DNA from: Pseudomonas sp. B21-028
GTDB taxonomy: Bacteria > Pseudomonadota > Gammaproteobacteria > Pseudomonadales > Pseudomonadaceae
DNA length: 64,000 nucleotides
NCBI RefSeq assembly: GCF_024749045.1
Contig: NZ_CP087184.1
Coordinates: forward strand, 248,001-312,000
Reading direction: 5' to 3'
The translations under genes and the position numbers were made by a program. Positions 57,025 to 64,000 of this stretch are shown one piece after another; positions within the stretch are counted from its first letter, which is position 1, and each line of letters opens with the position of its first letter. The notes beneath the pieces were generated by a model. The model had not been told where the DNA came from. It saw nothing but the letters and a program-made list of their open reading frames with translations, and ran no database searches.

Positions 57025-58242
57025 ATGAGCCAGATTATTGAGCACGCCGCCGTGATCGGTGCAGGCACCATGGGACGGGGCATCGTGATGTGCCTGGCCA
57101 ATGCCGGAGTGACGGTGCGGTGGGTCGACAACAACCCGCAGATGCTCGAACAGGCGCTGGCAGCCGTGGTCGAGACCTATGCCCATGGCGTGCGCCAGGG
57201 CCGTATCGACCAGGGTGAAGCCGATGCCCGGGTTGCCAGGGTGACCAGGGCGGGCGATTACGCGGCGATCCGTGACGTGGATCTGGTGATCGAAGCGGTG
57301 TATGAGAACCTGGAGCTCAAGCAGCAGATCTTCAGGGAGCTGGACGGCCTGCTCAAGCCCGAGGCCATTCTGGCGAGCAACACGTCGGCTCTGGACATCG
57401 ACGCCATTGCCGCCGTCACGCGCCGACCAGGCCAGGTTCTGGGGCTGCATTTCTTCAGTCCGGCGCACATCATGAAACTGTTGGAAATCGTTCGTGGCGC
57501 GCAGACCTCCAGAGCGGTGCTGGACGCCGCCCTGGAACTGGGCAGCCGCATGGGCAAGGTCAGTGTTGTGTCGGGCAATTGCCACGGGTTCATCGGTAAC
57601 CGGATGCTTCACCCCTATGTGCTGGAAGCTCGCAAGATGTTATTGGAGGGCGCGTTTCCCCATCAGATCGATGCGGCGTTGCAGGGTTTCGGCTTCGCCA
57701 TGGGGCCGTTCCGGATGTACGACGTGGTCGGGATCGACCTGGAATGGCGGGCACGGGAACTGGCCGGCAAAGGCCAGGATGCGCCCGAAGTGCAGGTGGA
57801 CAATCGCCTGTGCGAGCTCGGGCGGTTCGGCCAGAAAAGCGGCAACGGGTACTATCACTACGAGCCGGGTAGCCGGCAGGCCGAGCACGACGTTGAGGTC
57901 GATGCGCTGGTGCAGCGGGTCAGTGAGGAGCTGGGTTTCCAGCGTCGGGAAATCGGCAGTACGGAAATTCTCGAGCGTTGCCTGCTGGCACTGGTCAACG
58001 AGGGGGCGAAGATCCTGCAGGAAGGCATTGCCGGGTCGGCCCACGACATCGACCTGGTGTACCTCAATGGCTACGGGTTTCCGGCGGACAAAGGTGGCCC
58101 GATGGCCTGGGCTGACCAACAAGGGCTTGAGGATATCCACGCGCGCCTGCTGGAGCTCGAAACGAAGCAGGGAGACCAGTGGAGGCCTGCGCGCCTGATC
58201 GGGGAGCTTGCAGCCCAGGGCAAGGGATTCGCGCAGCGATAG
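57025..58242 (+). CDS. 3-hydroxyacyl-CoA dehydrogenase
   Basis: 405 residues. N-terminal Rossmann motif [20 protein letters not shown]; catalytic His in [32 protein letters not shown] and [12 protein letters not shown] complete the active site. The C-terminal dimerisation domain appears duplicated in outline ([20 protein letters not shown] and [20 protein letters not shown]), as in the dehydrogenase part of fatty-oxidation enzymes but without the hydratase. It lies 41 bp upstream of a thioesterase gene on the same strand; together they could oxidise and release an acyl-CoA. Substrate chain length unknown. Confidence 0.9.
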   Translation: MSQIIEHAAVIGAGTMGRGIVMCLANAGVTVRWVDNNPQMLEQALAAVVETYAHGVRQGRIDQGEADARVARVTRAGDYAAIRDVDLVIEAVYENLELKQQIFRELDGLLKPEAILASNTSALDIDAIAAVTRRPGQVLGLHFFSPAHIMKLLEIVRGAQTSRAVLDAALELGSRMGKVSVVSGNCHGFIGNRMLHPYVLEARKMLLEGAFPHQIDAALQGFGFAMGPFRMYDVVGIDLEWRARELAGKGQDAPEVQVDNRLCELGRFGQKSGNGYYHYEPGSRQAEHDVEVDALVQRVSEELGFQRREIGSTEILERCLLALVNEGAKILQEGIAGSAHDIDLVYLNGYGFPADKGGPMAWADQQGLEDIHARLLELETKQGDQWRPARLIGELAAQGKGFAQR

Positions 58243-58283
58243 CACCTCCCGCAACGACCACTGACAACCGAAAAGGACCACTG

Positions 58284-58703
58284 ATGCCCCAACGTACCGA
58301 ATACCCGCATCTGCAAGCCATCACCACGCGCTGGCATGACAACGACGTGTACGGTCACGTCAACAACGTCACCTACTACAGCTTCTTCGATACGGCGGTG
58401 AACACTTATCTGATCGACGTCGGCGGCTTGGACATCCAGGGTGGGGAGGTCGTGGCGTTTGTGGTGAGTTCGGCCTGCGACTACTTTGCCTCCATCGCAT
58501 TCCCCGAGCGAATTGAAGTGGGCCTGCGGGTCGGGAAGTTGGGCAGCAGTTCGGTGCAGTATGAACTGGCTGTGTTCAAGGCGGGCGAGGAAGAGGCCTG
58601 CGCGGCGGGGCGCTTTGTACACGTGTTCGTGGACCGGGGGTCGAATCGGCCGGTGGCGATTCCGGATCGGCTGCGTGCGGCCCTGGAACGGTTGGTGGTT
58701 TGA
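58284..58703 (+). CDS. 4HBT-type acyl-CoA thioesterase
   Basis: 139 residues from the ATG at 58284 (AAAGGACC upstream). The hotdog active-site loop is [20 protein letters not shown], typical of YbgC/4-hydroxybenzoyl-CoA thioesterases. Strands [20 protein letters not shown] and [20 protein letters not shown] follow. Pairs with the 3-hydroxyacyl-CoA dehydrogenase upstream. Confidence 0.9.
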   Translation: MPQRTEYPHLQAITTRWHDNDVYGHVNNVTYYSFFDTAVNTYLIDVGGLDIQGGEVVAFVVSSACDYFASIAFPERIEVGLRVGKLGSSSVQYELAVFKAGEEEACAAGRFVHVFVDRGSNRPVAIPDRLRAALERLVV

Positions 58704-58707
58704 AACG

Positions 58708-58743
58708 AAAAATCGCAGCCTCCGGCAAGCGGTAGGCTGCGAT
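58708..58743 (-). terminator. Intrinsic terminator of the glycine-zipper gene
   Basis: On the minus strand ATCGCAGCCT and AGGCTGCGAT (58712-58743) form a 10-bp stem followed by five T (complement of 58708-58712). It lies just after the minus-strand glycine-zipper gene. Confidence 0.8.
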
Positions 58744-58769
58744 CTTCAGCGGTGGGTATCAGTCAGCTA

Positions 58770-59246
58770 TCAGTCGCGGTAGTGGCGATGATGCTTGCGA
58801 TGCCCGTAGGCATGGCCGCGACCCGGATGACCGTCACGGTAGTAACGACGGTCACCACGGCGACCTTCATAGCGACGATCATCGTCATCGTCCTTGCCCA
58901 TGTAGTTACCCAGTGCGCCGCCGGCACCACCGCCTGCTGCTGCACCGATCAGGCTGCCGGTGCTGCCACCGACGCTACGGCCGACCACGTTGCCACCGGC
59001 TGCACCCAGCGCGCCGCCGATCGCCGCTTCGCCGCGGCTGTGCTTGTCTGCGCCGACGGCACTACCGCCCGCGCCGCCCAGGGCCGCACCGATGGTCGAA
59101 CCGGTATTGCCGCCCAGGGACTGGCCGACGACCGAACCCAAAACCCCGCCCAATGCGCCGCCGACACCTGCTTCGGCGGTGCCGCCGGCAGACGCGACGC
59201 CACTGATCAGGCCAAGGGACAACAAGAGAATGGAGGAGAACTTCAT
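58770..59246 (-). CDS. Glycine-zipper protein with a basic/histidine-rich tail
   Basis: 158 residues with a signal peptide (cleavage about GVASA). Residues 24-115 are repeated glycine zippers of the GxxxG kind (GVGGALGGVLGSVVGQSLGG, GGALGAAGGNVVGRSVGG), which pack in membranes or amyloid-like sheets. A run DDDDD (about 119) is followed by an Arg/Tyr/His-rich tail (RRGDRRYYRDGHPGRGHAYG, RKHHRHYRD). Related outer-membrane or periplasmic proteins are stress-linked; no function is established. GAGG precedes the ATG. Confidence 0.78.
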   Translation of the reverse strand: MKFSSILLLSLGLISGVASAGGTAEAGVGGALGGVLGSVVGQSLGGNTGSTIGAALGGAGGSAVGADKHSRGEAAIGGALGAAGGNVVGRSVGGSTGSLIGAAAGGGAGGALGNYMGKDDDDDRRYEGRRGDRRYYRDGHPGRGHAYGHRKHHRHYRD

Positions 59247-59403
59247 AGAGGAGCCTCAAAGGGATGACGGCGCGATCCTGAGGCTGGCTTCGCTTGGTGA
59301 CAATCGAAATCCGACGAGTAACACGACTTGTGCACAATTCTCTAAGTTATTGTTTTTTGGTCGGAACTTAATCTATTTACGCCGGTCTTTAGCTACTTCG
59401 GAC

Positions 59404-59434
59404 AGGCCGTTTTCTATGCAAAACGGCCTTTTTT
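59404..59434 (+). terminator. Orphan intrinsic terminator on the plus strand
   Basis: Perfect 10-bp stem AGGCCGTTTT/AAAACGGCCT (59404-59413 with 59420-59429), loop CTATGC, then T5. The T-run lies on the plus-strand side, but both neighbouring genes are on the minus strand. It therefore implies a plus-strand transcript within 59247-59404 that has no known gene. Confidence 0.8.
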
Positions 59435-59456
59435 GTGGGCAAATGAAAAGCATCGG

Positions 59457-61805
59457 TCAGGCCGACTTGGCCAGGATCAACCCATCCTCGCTCGCCGCCT
59501 CCAGACGGATTGCCACGAACTTCGAGGTTGGAGTGTCGCTTTCATCGCCAGTGCTTTCCAGTGGCACCAATGGATTTACTTCCGGGTAGTAAGCGGCGGC
59601 CTGCCCGGCAGGAATGTCGAACGCCAGCAGGGTAAATCCCTTGACCCGGCGCTCGCGGCCGTCATCCCAGAGCGAGACGATATCGGCTTTCTGCCCTGGC
59701 TTGAAGCCCAGGCGAATGATGTCGGCTTCATTGACGAACAGCACGTCACGCTGACCTTTCACGCCACGATAACGGTCGTTGAGGCCGTAGATGGTGGTGT
59801 TGTACTGGTCATGGGAGCGCATGGACTGCAGGATCAGGTCTGGCAACTGACCAGTGGCGCGGATGCGCTCATGCACCAGATCAGCCGGTAACCGGTTGGG
59901 TTTGAAATTGGCGCGGCCCGACGGGGTACTCCAGCGACGTACGCTGGCGCTGTTGTCCAGGTAGAAGCCGCCGGGGTTGTGCAATTTCTGGTTGAAGTCC
60001 TTGAAGCCGGGAATGGTGTCGGCGATCAGGTCGCGGATGCGGTTGTAGTCGGCCACCAGCCAGTTCCAATCCACCGGACGGTCACCCAGGGTGGCGGCGG
60101 CCATGCCGGCAATGATCCAGGGCTCGGAACGCATCTGGTTCGACAGGGGTTCCAATTGCCCGCTGGAGGCGTGGACCATGCTGAAAGAGTCTTCCACGGT
60201 AACCGCTTGCGAACCGGCCGCTTGCCGGTCGATATCGGTGCGACCCAGGCACGGCAGGATCAACGCTTCCTTCCCATGGGCCAGGTGGCTGCGGTTGAGC
60301 TTGGTGCTGATCTGTACGGTCAGGTCGCAGTTGCTCAGGGCCTGGAAAGTCCGATGGCTGTCCGGGGTGGCCTGGGCGAAGTTGCCACCCAGACCGATGA
60401 ACACTTTCGCCTGGCCCGCGGCCATGGCATGGATCGCCTCGACCACGTTGTGGCCGTTCTCCCGCGGCACCTGGAACTGGAAGCGCCGCTCCAGTGTGTC
60501 GAGAAATGCCACGGGTGGGCGTTCGTTGATCCCCATGGTCCGGTCGCCCTGCACGTTGCTGTGGCCACGAACCGGGCACAGGCCTGCGCCAGGCCGACCG
60601 ATGTTGCCGCGCAGCATCATCAGGTTGGCGATTTCCTGGATGGTCGCCACCGAGTGACGATGTTGGGTGATGCCCATCGCCCAGCACATGATCACGCTCT
60701 TGCTGCTGGCGTACATGCGCGCCGCCTGCTCGATCTCCACCAGCGGCAGGCCCGACTGCTCGACGATCTGCTCCCATGAGGTGTCGTCGACCACGGCCAG
60801 GTATTCCAGCACGTTGGCACTGTGCTCGTTGAGAAAAGCGTGGTCGAACACGGCGGGAGCGCCGGCTTCTTGCGCTTCACGTTCCCATTGCAACAGAAAC
60901 TTCGCCATGCCGCGCAAGATGGCCATGTCGCCGCCCAGGGCCGGGCGGAAAAACGCGGTGTTGGTGGGTTTGTTGCCGTTGGTGAGCATCTCGAACGGGT
61001 TCTGCGGATGCTGGAAGCGCTCCAGGCCACGTTCCTTGAGTGGATTGATGCAGATCACCTGGGCGCCGCGCTTTACTGCTTCGCGCAGCGGTTCGAGCAT
61101 TCTTGGGTGGTTGGTCCCCGGGTTCTGGCCCCAGACGAAAATCGCATCGGAATGCTCGAAATCGTCGAAGGTCACCGTGCCCTTGCCCACGCCGATACTT
61201 TGGGACATCGCCACGCCGCTGGCTTCGTGGCACATGTTCGAGCAGTCGGGGAAGTTGTTGGTGCCGAAAGCGCGCACGAACAATTGATATAGGTACGCCG
61301 CTTCGTTGCTGGCCCGGCCGGAGGTGTAGAACTCGGCCTGGTTCGGGCTGGACAGCCCTTGCAGGTGCTTGCCGATGAGGGCAAACGCCGCTTCCCAGCT
61401 GATGGGCTTGTAGCGATCGGTTTTGGCGTCGTAGCTCATCGGCTCGGTCAGGCGGCCCTGGTATTCGAGCCAGTAGTCGCTTTGCTCCAGCAATGAAGTG
61501 ACGCTGTGCCGGGCGAAGAATGCTCCATCGACACGACGCTTGGTCGCTTCCCAGTTCACTGCCTTGGCGCCGTTTTCGCAGAACTTGACCATGCCGCTTT
61601 CCGGCGAGTCGCCCCAGGCGCAGCCCGGGCAGTCGAAGCCGCCGTTCTGGTTGGTCTTGAGCATCATGCGGAGGTTTCTCAGCGCGTTATCGCTGGTCAG
61701 CCAGGCCTGGGTAACGCTGATCAACGCCCCCCAACCCCCGGCCGCGCCCTTGTAGGGCTTATAGCGCGGTACGGGTTTCTGGTCGGCTTGTTGGGGCTTG
61801 CTCAC
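59457..61805 (-). CDS. FdhF/YdeP-family molybdopterin oxidoreductase
   Basis: 782 residues from a GTG that overlaps the fdhD stop by 4 bp. Iron-sulfur cluster cysteines are near the N-terminus (NGGFDCPGCAWGD and VKFCENGAK). The molybdopterin-binding body contains AEFYTSGRASNEAAYLYQLF, NMCHEASGVAMSQSIGVGKG, FVWGQNPGTNHPRM and GLCPVRGHSNVQGDRTMG; the C-terminal cap ends PTSKFVAIRLEAASEDGL. YdeP-type enzymes are formate-dehydrogenase-like; E. coli YdeP is linked to acid resistance. Formate is not proven as substrate. Probably co-transcribed with fdhD. Confidence 0.92.
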   Translation of the reverse strand: MSKPQQADQKPVPRYKPYKGAAGGWGALISVTQAWLTSDNALRNLRMMLKTNQNGGFDCPGCAWGDSPESGMVKFCENGAKAVNWEATKRRVDGAFFARHSVTSLLEQSDYWLEYQGRLTEPMSYDAKTDRYKPISWEAAFALIGKHLQGLSSPNQAEFYTSGRASNEAAYLYQLFVRAFGTNNFPDCSNMCHEASGVAMSQSIGVGKGTVTFDDFEHSDAIFVWGQNPGTNHPRMLEPLREAVKRGAQVICINPLKERGLERFQHPQNPFEMLTNGNKPTNTAFFRPALGGDMAILRGMAKFLLQWEREAQEAGAPAVFDHAFLNEHSANVLEYLAVVDDTSWEQIVEQSGLPLVEIEQAARMYASSKSVIMCWAMGITQHRHSVATIQEIANLMMLRGNIGRPGAGLCPVRGHSNVQGDRTMGINERPPVAFLDTLERRFQFQVPRENGHNVVEAIHAMAAGQAKVFIGLGGNFAQATPDSHRTFQALSNCDLTVQISTKLNRSHLAHGKEALILPCLGRTDIDRQAAGSQAVTVEDSFSMVHASSGQLEPLSNQMRSEPWIIAGMAAATLGDRPVDWNWLVADYNRIRDLIADTIPGFKDFNQKLHNPGGFYLDNSASVRRWSTPSGRANFKPNRLPADLVHERIRATGQLPDLILQSMRSHDQYNTTIYGLNDRYRGVKGQRDVLFVNEADIIRLGFKPGQKADIVSLWDDGRERRVKGFTLLAFDIPAGQAAAYYPEVNPLVPLESTGDESDTPTSKFVAIRLEAASEDGLILAKSA

Positions 61806-62641
61806 GCGTGTTTCTCCCTCGTAGGGCTGTAGACCCGCGGCGCACTTTTTTGCGGCAGGTGGATAAGATTGAGGTTGTGTTTACGGGCCCACTGCACGGC
61901 AAGGCCAGTGGGAGACGACAGGCTGACCAGCGTCTGGATGCCGGCCCGCAACACCTTCTGGATCAGTTCGAGGCTGCAGCGACTGGTCACGATTGCCACG
62001 CCATTGGCCACCGGGATCCGTTGCCGGACCATCGCGCCGATCAGCTTGTCGAGGGCGTTGTGTCGGCCGATGTCTTCGCGGCCCAGCAACAGTTCGCCCT
62101 GGTCGTTCATGAACAGCGCCGCGTGTACCGCGCCGCAGTGCTGGCCCAAGGGTTGGAACTGGCCGATGCGCTGGCGCAGGCCATCGAGCCATTGCGCGGG
62201 GGGCAGCGGTGCGCCAGGCAGCACTTTCAGGTCCGGTAGCGCCTGTTCCACGGCTTCCACGCCGCACAGCCCGCAGCCACTGGTACCGGCCAGTTGCCGG
62301 CGCTGTTGCTTGAGGTTCCAGAAGGCGCGGTTGGCGATGGTCACCTGGGCATACTGTGCAGAGCCGGCGCCGCTCAGTTGCAGGTCATAGATGTCCGACG
62401 GATCTTCGATGATGCCGCTGCCGAGGCTGAAACCGACGATGAAATCCTCGAGATCGGTTGGGGTGACCAGCATGACGGCCTGACTGATGCCGTTATAGGC
62501 GATCGCCAGCGCCACTTCCTCGGCGAGCTCCGTGCTCTGCGTCTGGGCGTGGTCCAGGTTGCTGTAGTGATAGCTCTGGCTGGCGCTGGGCGCTGGTGTT
62601 TGCGCAGCGGGCACCGGACAGGCCGGAGGCTTGGCTTTCAT
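61802..62641 (-). CDS. fdhD: Formate dehydrogenase accessory sulfurtransferase FdhD
   Basis: 279 residues. FdhD transfers sulfur from IscS to the molybdenum cofactor. The sulfur-carrying cysteines are in SGCGLCGVEAVEQAL; VALAIAYNGISQAVMLVTP and LLGREDIGRHNALDKLIGAM are conserved segments. It overlaps the FdhF/YdeP gene by 4 bp, so it matures that enzyme. Confidence 0.94.
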   Translation of the reverse strand: MKAKPPACPVPAAQTPAPSASQSYHYSNLDHAQTQSTELAEEVALAIAYNGISQAVMLVTPTDLEDFIVGFSLGSGIIEDPSDIYDLQLSGAGSAQYAQVTIANRAFWNLKQQRRQLAGTSGCGLCGVEAVEQALPDLKVLPGAPLPPAQWLDGLRQRIGQFQPLGQHCGAVHAALFMNDQGELLLGREDIGRHNALDKLIGAMVRQRIPVANGVAIVTSRCSLELIQKVLRAGIQTLVSLSSPTGLAVQWARKHNLNLIHLPQKSAPRVYSPTREKHA

Positions 62642-62711
62642 GGCATCACCGACGGTTCGAATAGTGACAAGACTAAATGCGGCAATCTGCCACGTCTAAT
62701 CGCTATTACCG

Positions 62712-62725
62712 ATCTATCGATAGAT
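62712..62725. promoter_or_regulatory. Perfect palindrome upstream of fdhD
   Basis: ATCTATCGATAGAT is a perfect 14-bp palindrome about 70 bp before the fdhD ATG, between the LysR stop and fdhD. It has an ATC-N8-GAT shape that a LysR protein could bind, and the upstream LysR gene is the obvious candidate. A weak -35/-10 (TTGCCG, 16 bp, TATTCG on the minus strand) lies between it and fdhD. Confidence 0.45.
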
Positions 62726-62733
62726 GACGTCGA

Positions 62734-63621
62734 TCAAGATGTTACTGTTGATTTCTGATAGAGGGCGAAACAGGCTTCCGCCAACGCCGAGCGCGGGGCA
62801 CCGCGGCGCATGATCAGCCCCAGTGGGACCAGTGTTTGCGCGTCGACGATGGGCTGCATGCGCAGGTCTTCGGTCAGGACATCCAGGCCGCTGTTCAACG
62901 GCATCACCGCGCAACACAGTCCACCATGTACGGCTTGCAGGAGCTGATGCACTGCGTCGGTCTGCAACAGTGGGCGGGGCGCGAGGCTGCGGCTGTGGAA
63001 GTTGTGATCGATGGATTGCCGAAAGTGCATGCCGCTGGTGAGCATGCCCAGGGGCAGTTCGATCAGCGCTTGCCAGGTCAGTGGTTGTTCACCGAAGAAG
63101 AAAAAGCGCTGGTCGTACAGCAGGCCCATGCGGGTAGGGCTGAACGGCAGGGATTCGAAGCGCTCGTTGTCCAGGCGCTCGAGGTAGGAGACACCCAGGT
63201 CGATGCGGTTGCTTGCCAGTTGTTCGAGGATCTGTTCGGAGCTCAGGGACGACAGCTCGAAATGCAGCTCGGGGTGCTCGGCATGCAGGCGTTGCATCAG
63301 CGACAGCGGGTCGAAGTCGGACAGCGGCACCACGCCCAGGCGCAGAGTACCGGCCAGATTGCCACGGCAGGCTGCCGCTTCGGCCTGCAGGCCGTCATAG
63401 GCCGCCAGCACCGTGCGTGCCCAGGCCAGCACCCGTTCCCCCGGCGCGGTGAAGCCTTCGAAGCGTTGGCCGCGATTGACCAGCGGCAGGTCAAGCTCCT
63501 CTTCAAGGCTGCGCAGGCGCATCGACAAGGTCGGTTGGGTGATGTGACAGCGTGCGGCGGCTTGGCCGAAGTGGCGGGTTTCGTCCAGCGCGATGAGAAA
63601 TTTCAGCTGCTTGATGTCCAT
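62734..63621 (-). CDS. LysR-family transcriptional regulator
   Basis: 295 residues. HTH at MDIKQLKFLIALDETRHFGQ and CHITQPTLSMRLRSLEEEL. The effector domain includes LRLGVVPLSDFDPLSLMQRL, RIDLGVSYLERL and GLCCAVMPLNSGLDVLTEDL. It is upstream of fdhD on the same strand, not divergent as usual for LysR, and 92 bp away. It likely regulates fdhD and the YdeP-type enzyme. Effector unknown. Confidence 0.9.
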   Translation of the reverse strand: MDIKQLKFLIALDETRHFGQAAARCHITQPTLSMRLRSLEEELDLPLVNRGQRFEGFTAPGERVLAWARTVLAAYDGLQAEAAACRGNLAGTLRLGVVPLSDFDPLSLMQRLHAEHPELHFELSSLSSEQILEQLASNRIDLGVSYLERLDNERFESLPFSPTRMGLLYDQRFFFFGEQPLTWQALIELPLGMLTSGMHFRQSIDHNFHSRSLAPRPLLQTDAVHQLLQAVHGGLCCAVMPLNSGLDVLTEDLRMQPIVDAQTLVPLGLIMRRGAPRSALAEACFALYQKSTVTS

Positions 63622-63688
63622 CTTCGTTCCAGGGCGCGGGGGGATTTGATTCTAGCGCTTGCGCGTGGCGCGGTCATTGGTCGGCCGG

Positions 63689-63716
63689 GAACGAGGCTCG
63701 TCTCGTTCGGGTCTAG
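63689..63716 (+). promoter_or_regulatory. Candidate stress-sigma promoter of the Kbp-like gene
   Basis: GAACGA (63689-63694) and TCTAGG (63712-63717) are 17 bp apart, close to the AlgU pattern GAACTT-N16/17-TCTGA; the CTAGGCT part could also serve RpoS. It ends 40 bp before the ATG. GAACGAG also pairs with CTCGTTC just after, so it may instead be a hairpin. Confidence 0.3.
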
Positions 63717-63756
63717 GCTGTTACGTCTGGACATTCAAACCCAGGGAGAGAATACG

Positions 63757-64000
63757 ATGAGCCTTTTCAGTTTTTTGAAAGATGCCGGTGAGAAAATTCT
63801 TGATGCGTTGACACCCGACAAGGCCCAGGCCAATGGCGAAGCGCTGACCCGGCACGTGAAGGACGCGCTGACAGGCATTGATACGTCGAAGATCCAGGTG
63901 AAAGTCGAGGGCGAAAAAGTCGTAGCCACGGGTGAAGCCGCGAGTCAGGAAGAGAAGGAAAAGATCCTGTTGGCGTTGGGTAATGTGGCCGGTATCAGCG
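63757..64000 (+). CDS. kbp: Kbp-like BON/LysM protein, 3' truncated by window edge
   Basis: 81 codons visible. MSLFSFLKDAGEKILDALTP matches E. coli Kbp (YgaU), a potassium-binding cytoplasmic protein with a BON domain and a C-terminal LysM domain. The visible part covers the BON domain (IQVKVEGEKVVATGEAASQE, ILLALGNVAGI). GGGAGAG precedes the ATG. The LysM half lies outside the window. Osmotic induction is known for the E. coli gene. Confidence 0.88.
   Translation, partial: MSLFSFLKDAGEKILDALTPDKAQANGEALTRHVKDALTGIDTSKIQVKVEGEKVVATGEAASQEEKEKILLALGNVAGIS

Overview
The window is chromosomal DNA of a Pseudomonas, most likely the P. fluorescens complex. The basis is protein resemblance, gene order recalled from P. 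aeruginosa (ptsP-rppH-HAD, lgt-thyA, ilvA/rpiA, serA/D-2-hydroxyglutarate dehydrogenase, gshA, tex-ompR-envZ-rimK, hslR-hslO-pckA, fdhD with a YdeP-type oxidoreductase), high GC, and many Pseudomonas-type REP inverted repeats. No rRNA, tRNA, CRISPR array, insertion sequence or prophage was seen. Most of the window is ordinary core genome; no convincing new multi-gene system was found.

Layout. 1-2.6 kb: the 3' end of an Rhs/TccC-like gene and a solitary metQ. 3.1-8.3 kb: a three-gene RND efflux operon (two adaptors and a pump, TriABC-like) whose pump gene is frameshifted. 8.5-11.2 kb: divergent cadA/cadR metal efflux with a clear MerR-type operator. 11.4-21.7 kb: thyA, lgt, a TSUP permease, an NRDE protein, ptsP, rppH, a HAD phosphatase, a DUF2269 membrane protein, ilvA and rpiA. 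21.8-30.4 kb: two SdiA-regulated-type paralogues, a fumarylacetoacetase-family hydrolase and D-2-hydroxyglutarate dehydrogenase divergent from serA, a DUF4399 protein, an unusually short substrate-binding protein, a methyltransferase and an unknown protein with an internal duplication.

30.9-43.6 kb is transport and sulfur metabolism: a cystine ABC transporter beside D-cysteine desulfhydrase, a BetT choline transporter with a BetI-like palindrome upstream, an SDR/LysR pair, an aldo-keto reductase and tauABCD. gshA follows, so cysteine supply, D-cysteine breakdown, taurine sulfur and glutathione synthesis lie within about 15 kb. 45.5-55.8 kb holds a thioesterase, tex, ompR-envZ, rimB-rimK, hslR, hslO and pckA.

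55.9-57.0 kb is the least conserved stretch: a small unknown protein, a possible 43-residue lipoprotein and a decayed fragment resembling a subtilase autotransporter. 57.0-64.0 kb holds a 3-hydroxyacyl-CoA dehydrogenase with a thioesterase, a glycine-zipper protein, an intrinsic terminator with no known gene ahead of it, the LysR-fdhD-YdeP cluster and the start of a Kbp-like BON/LysM protein. REP inverted repeats, in two main sequence types, fill many intergenic gaps.
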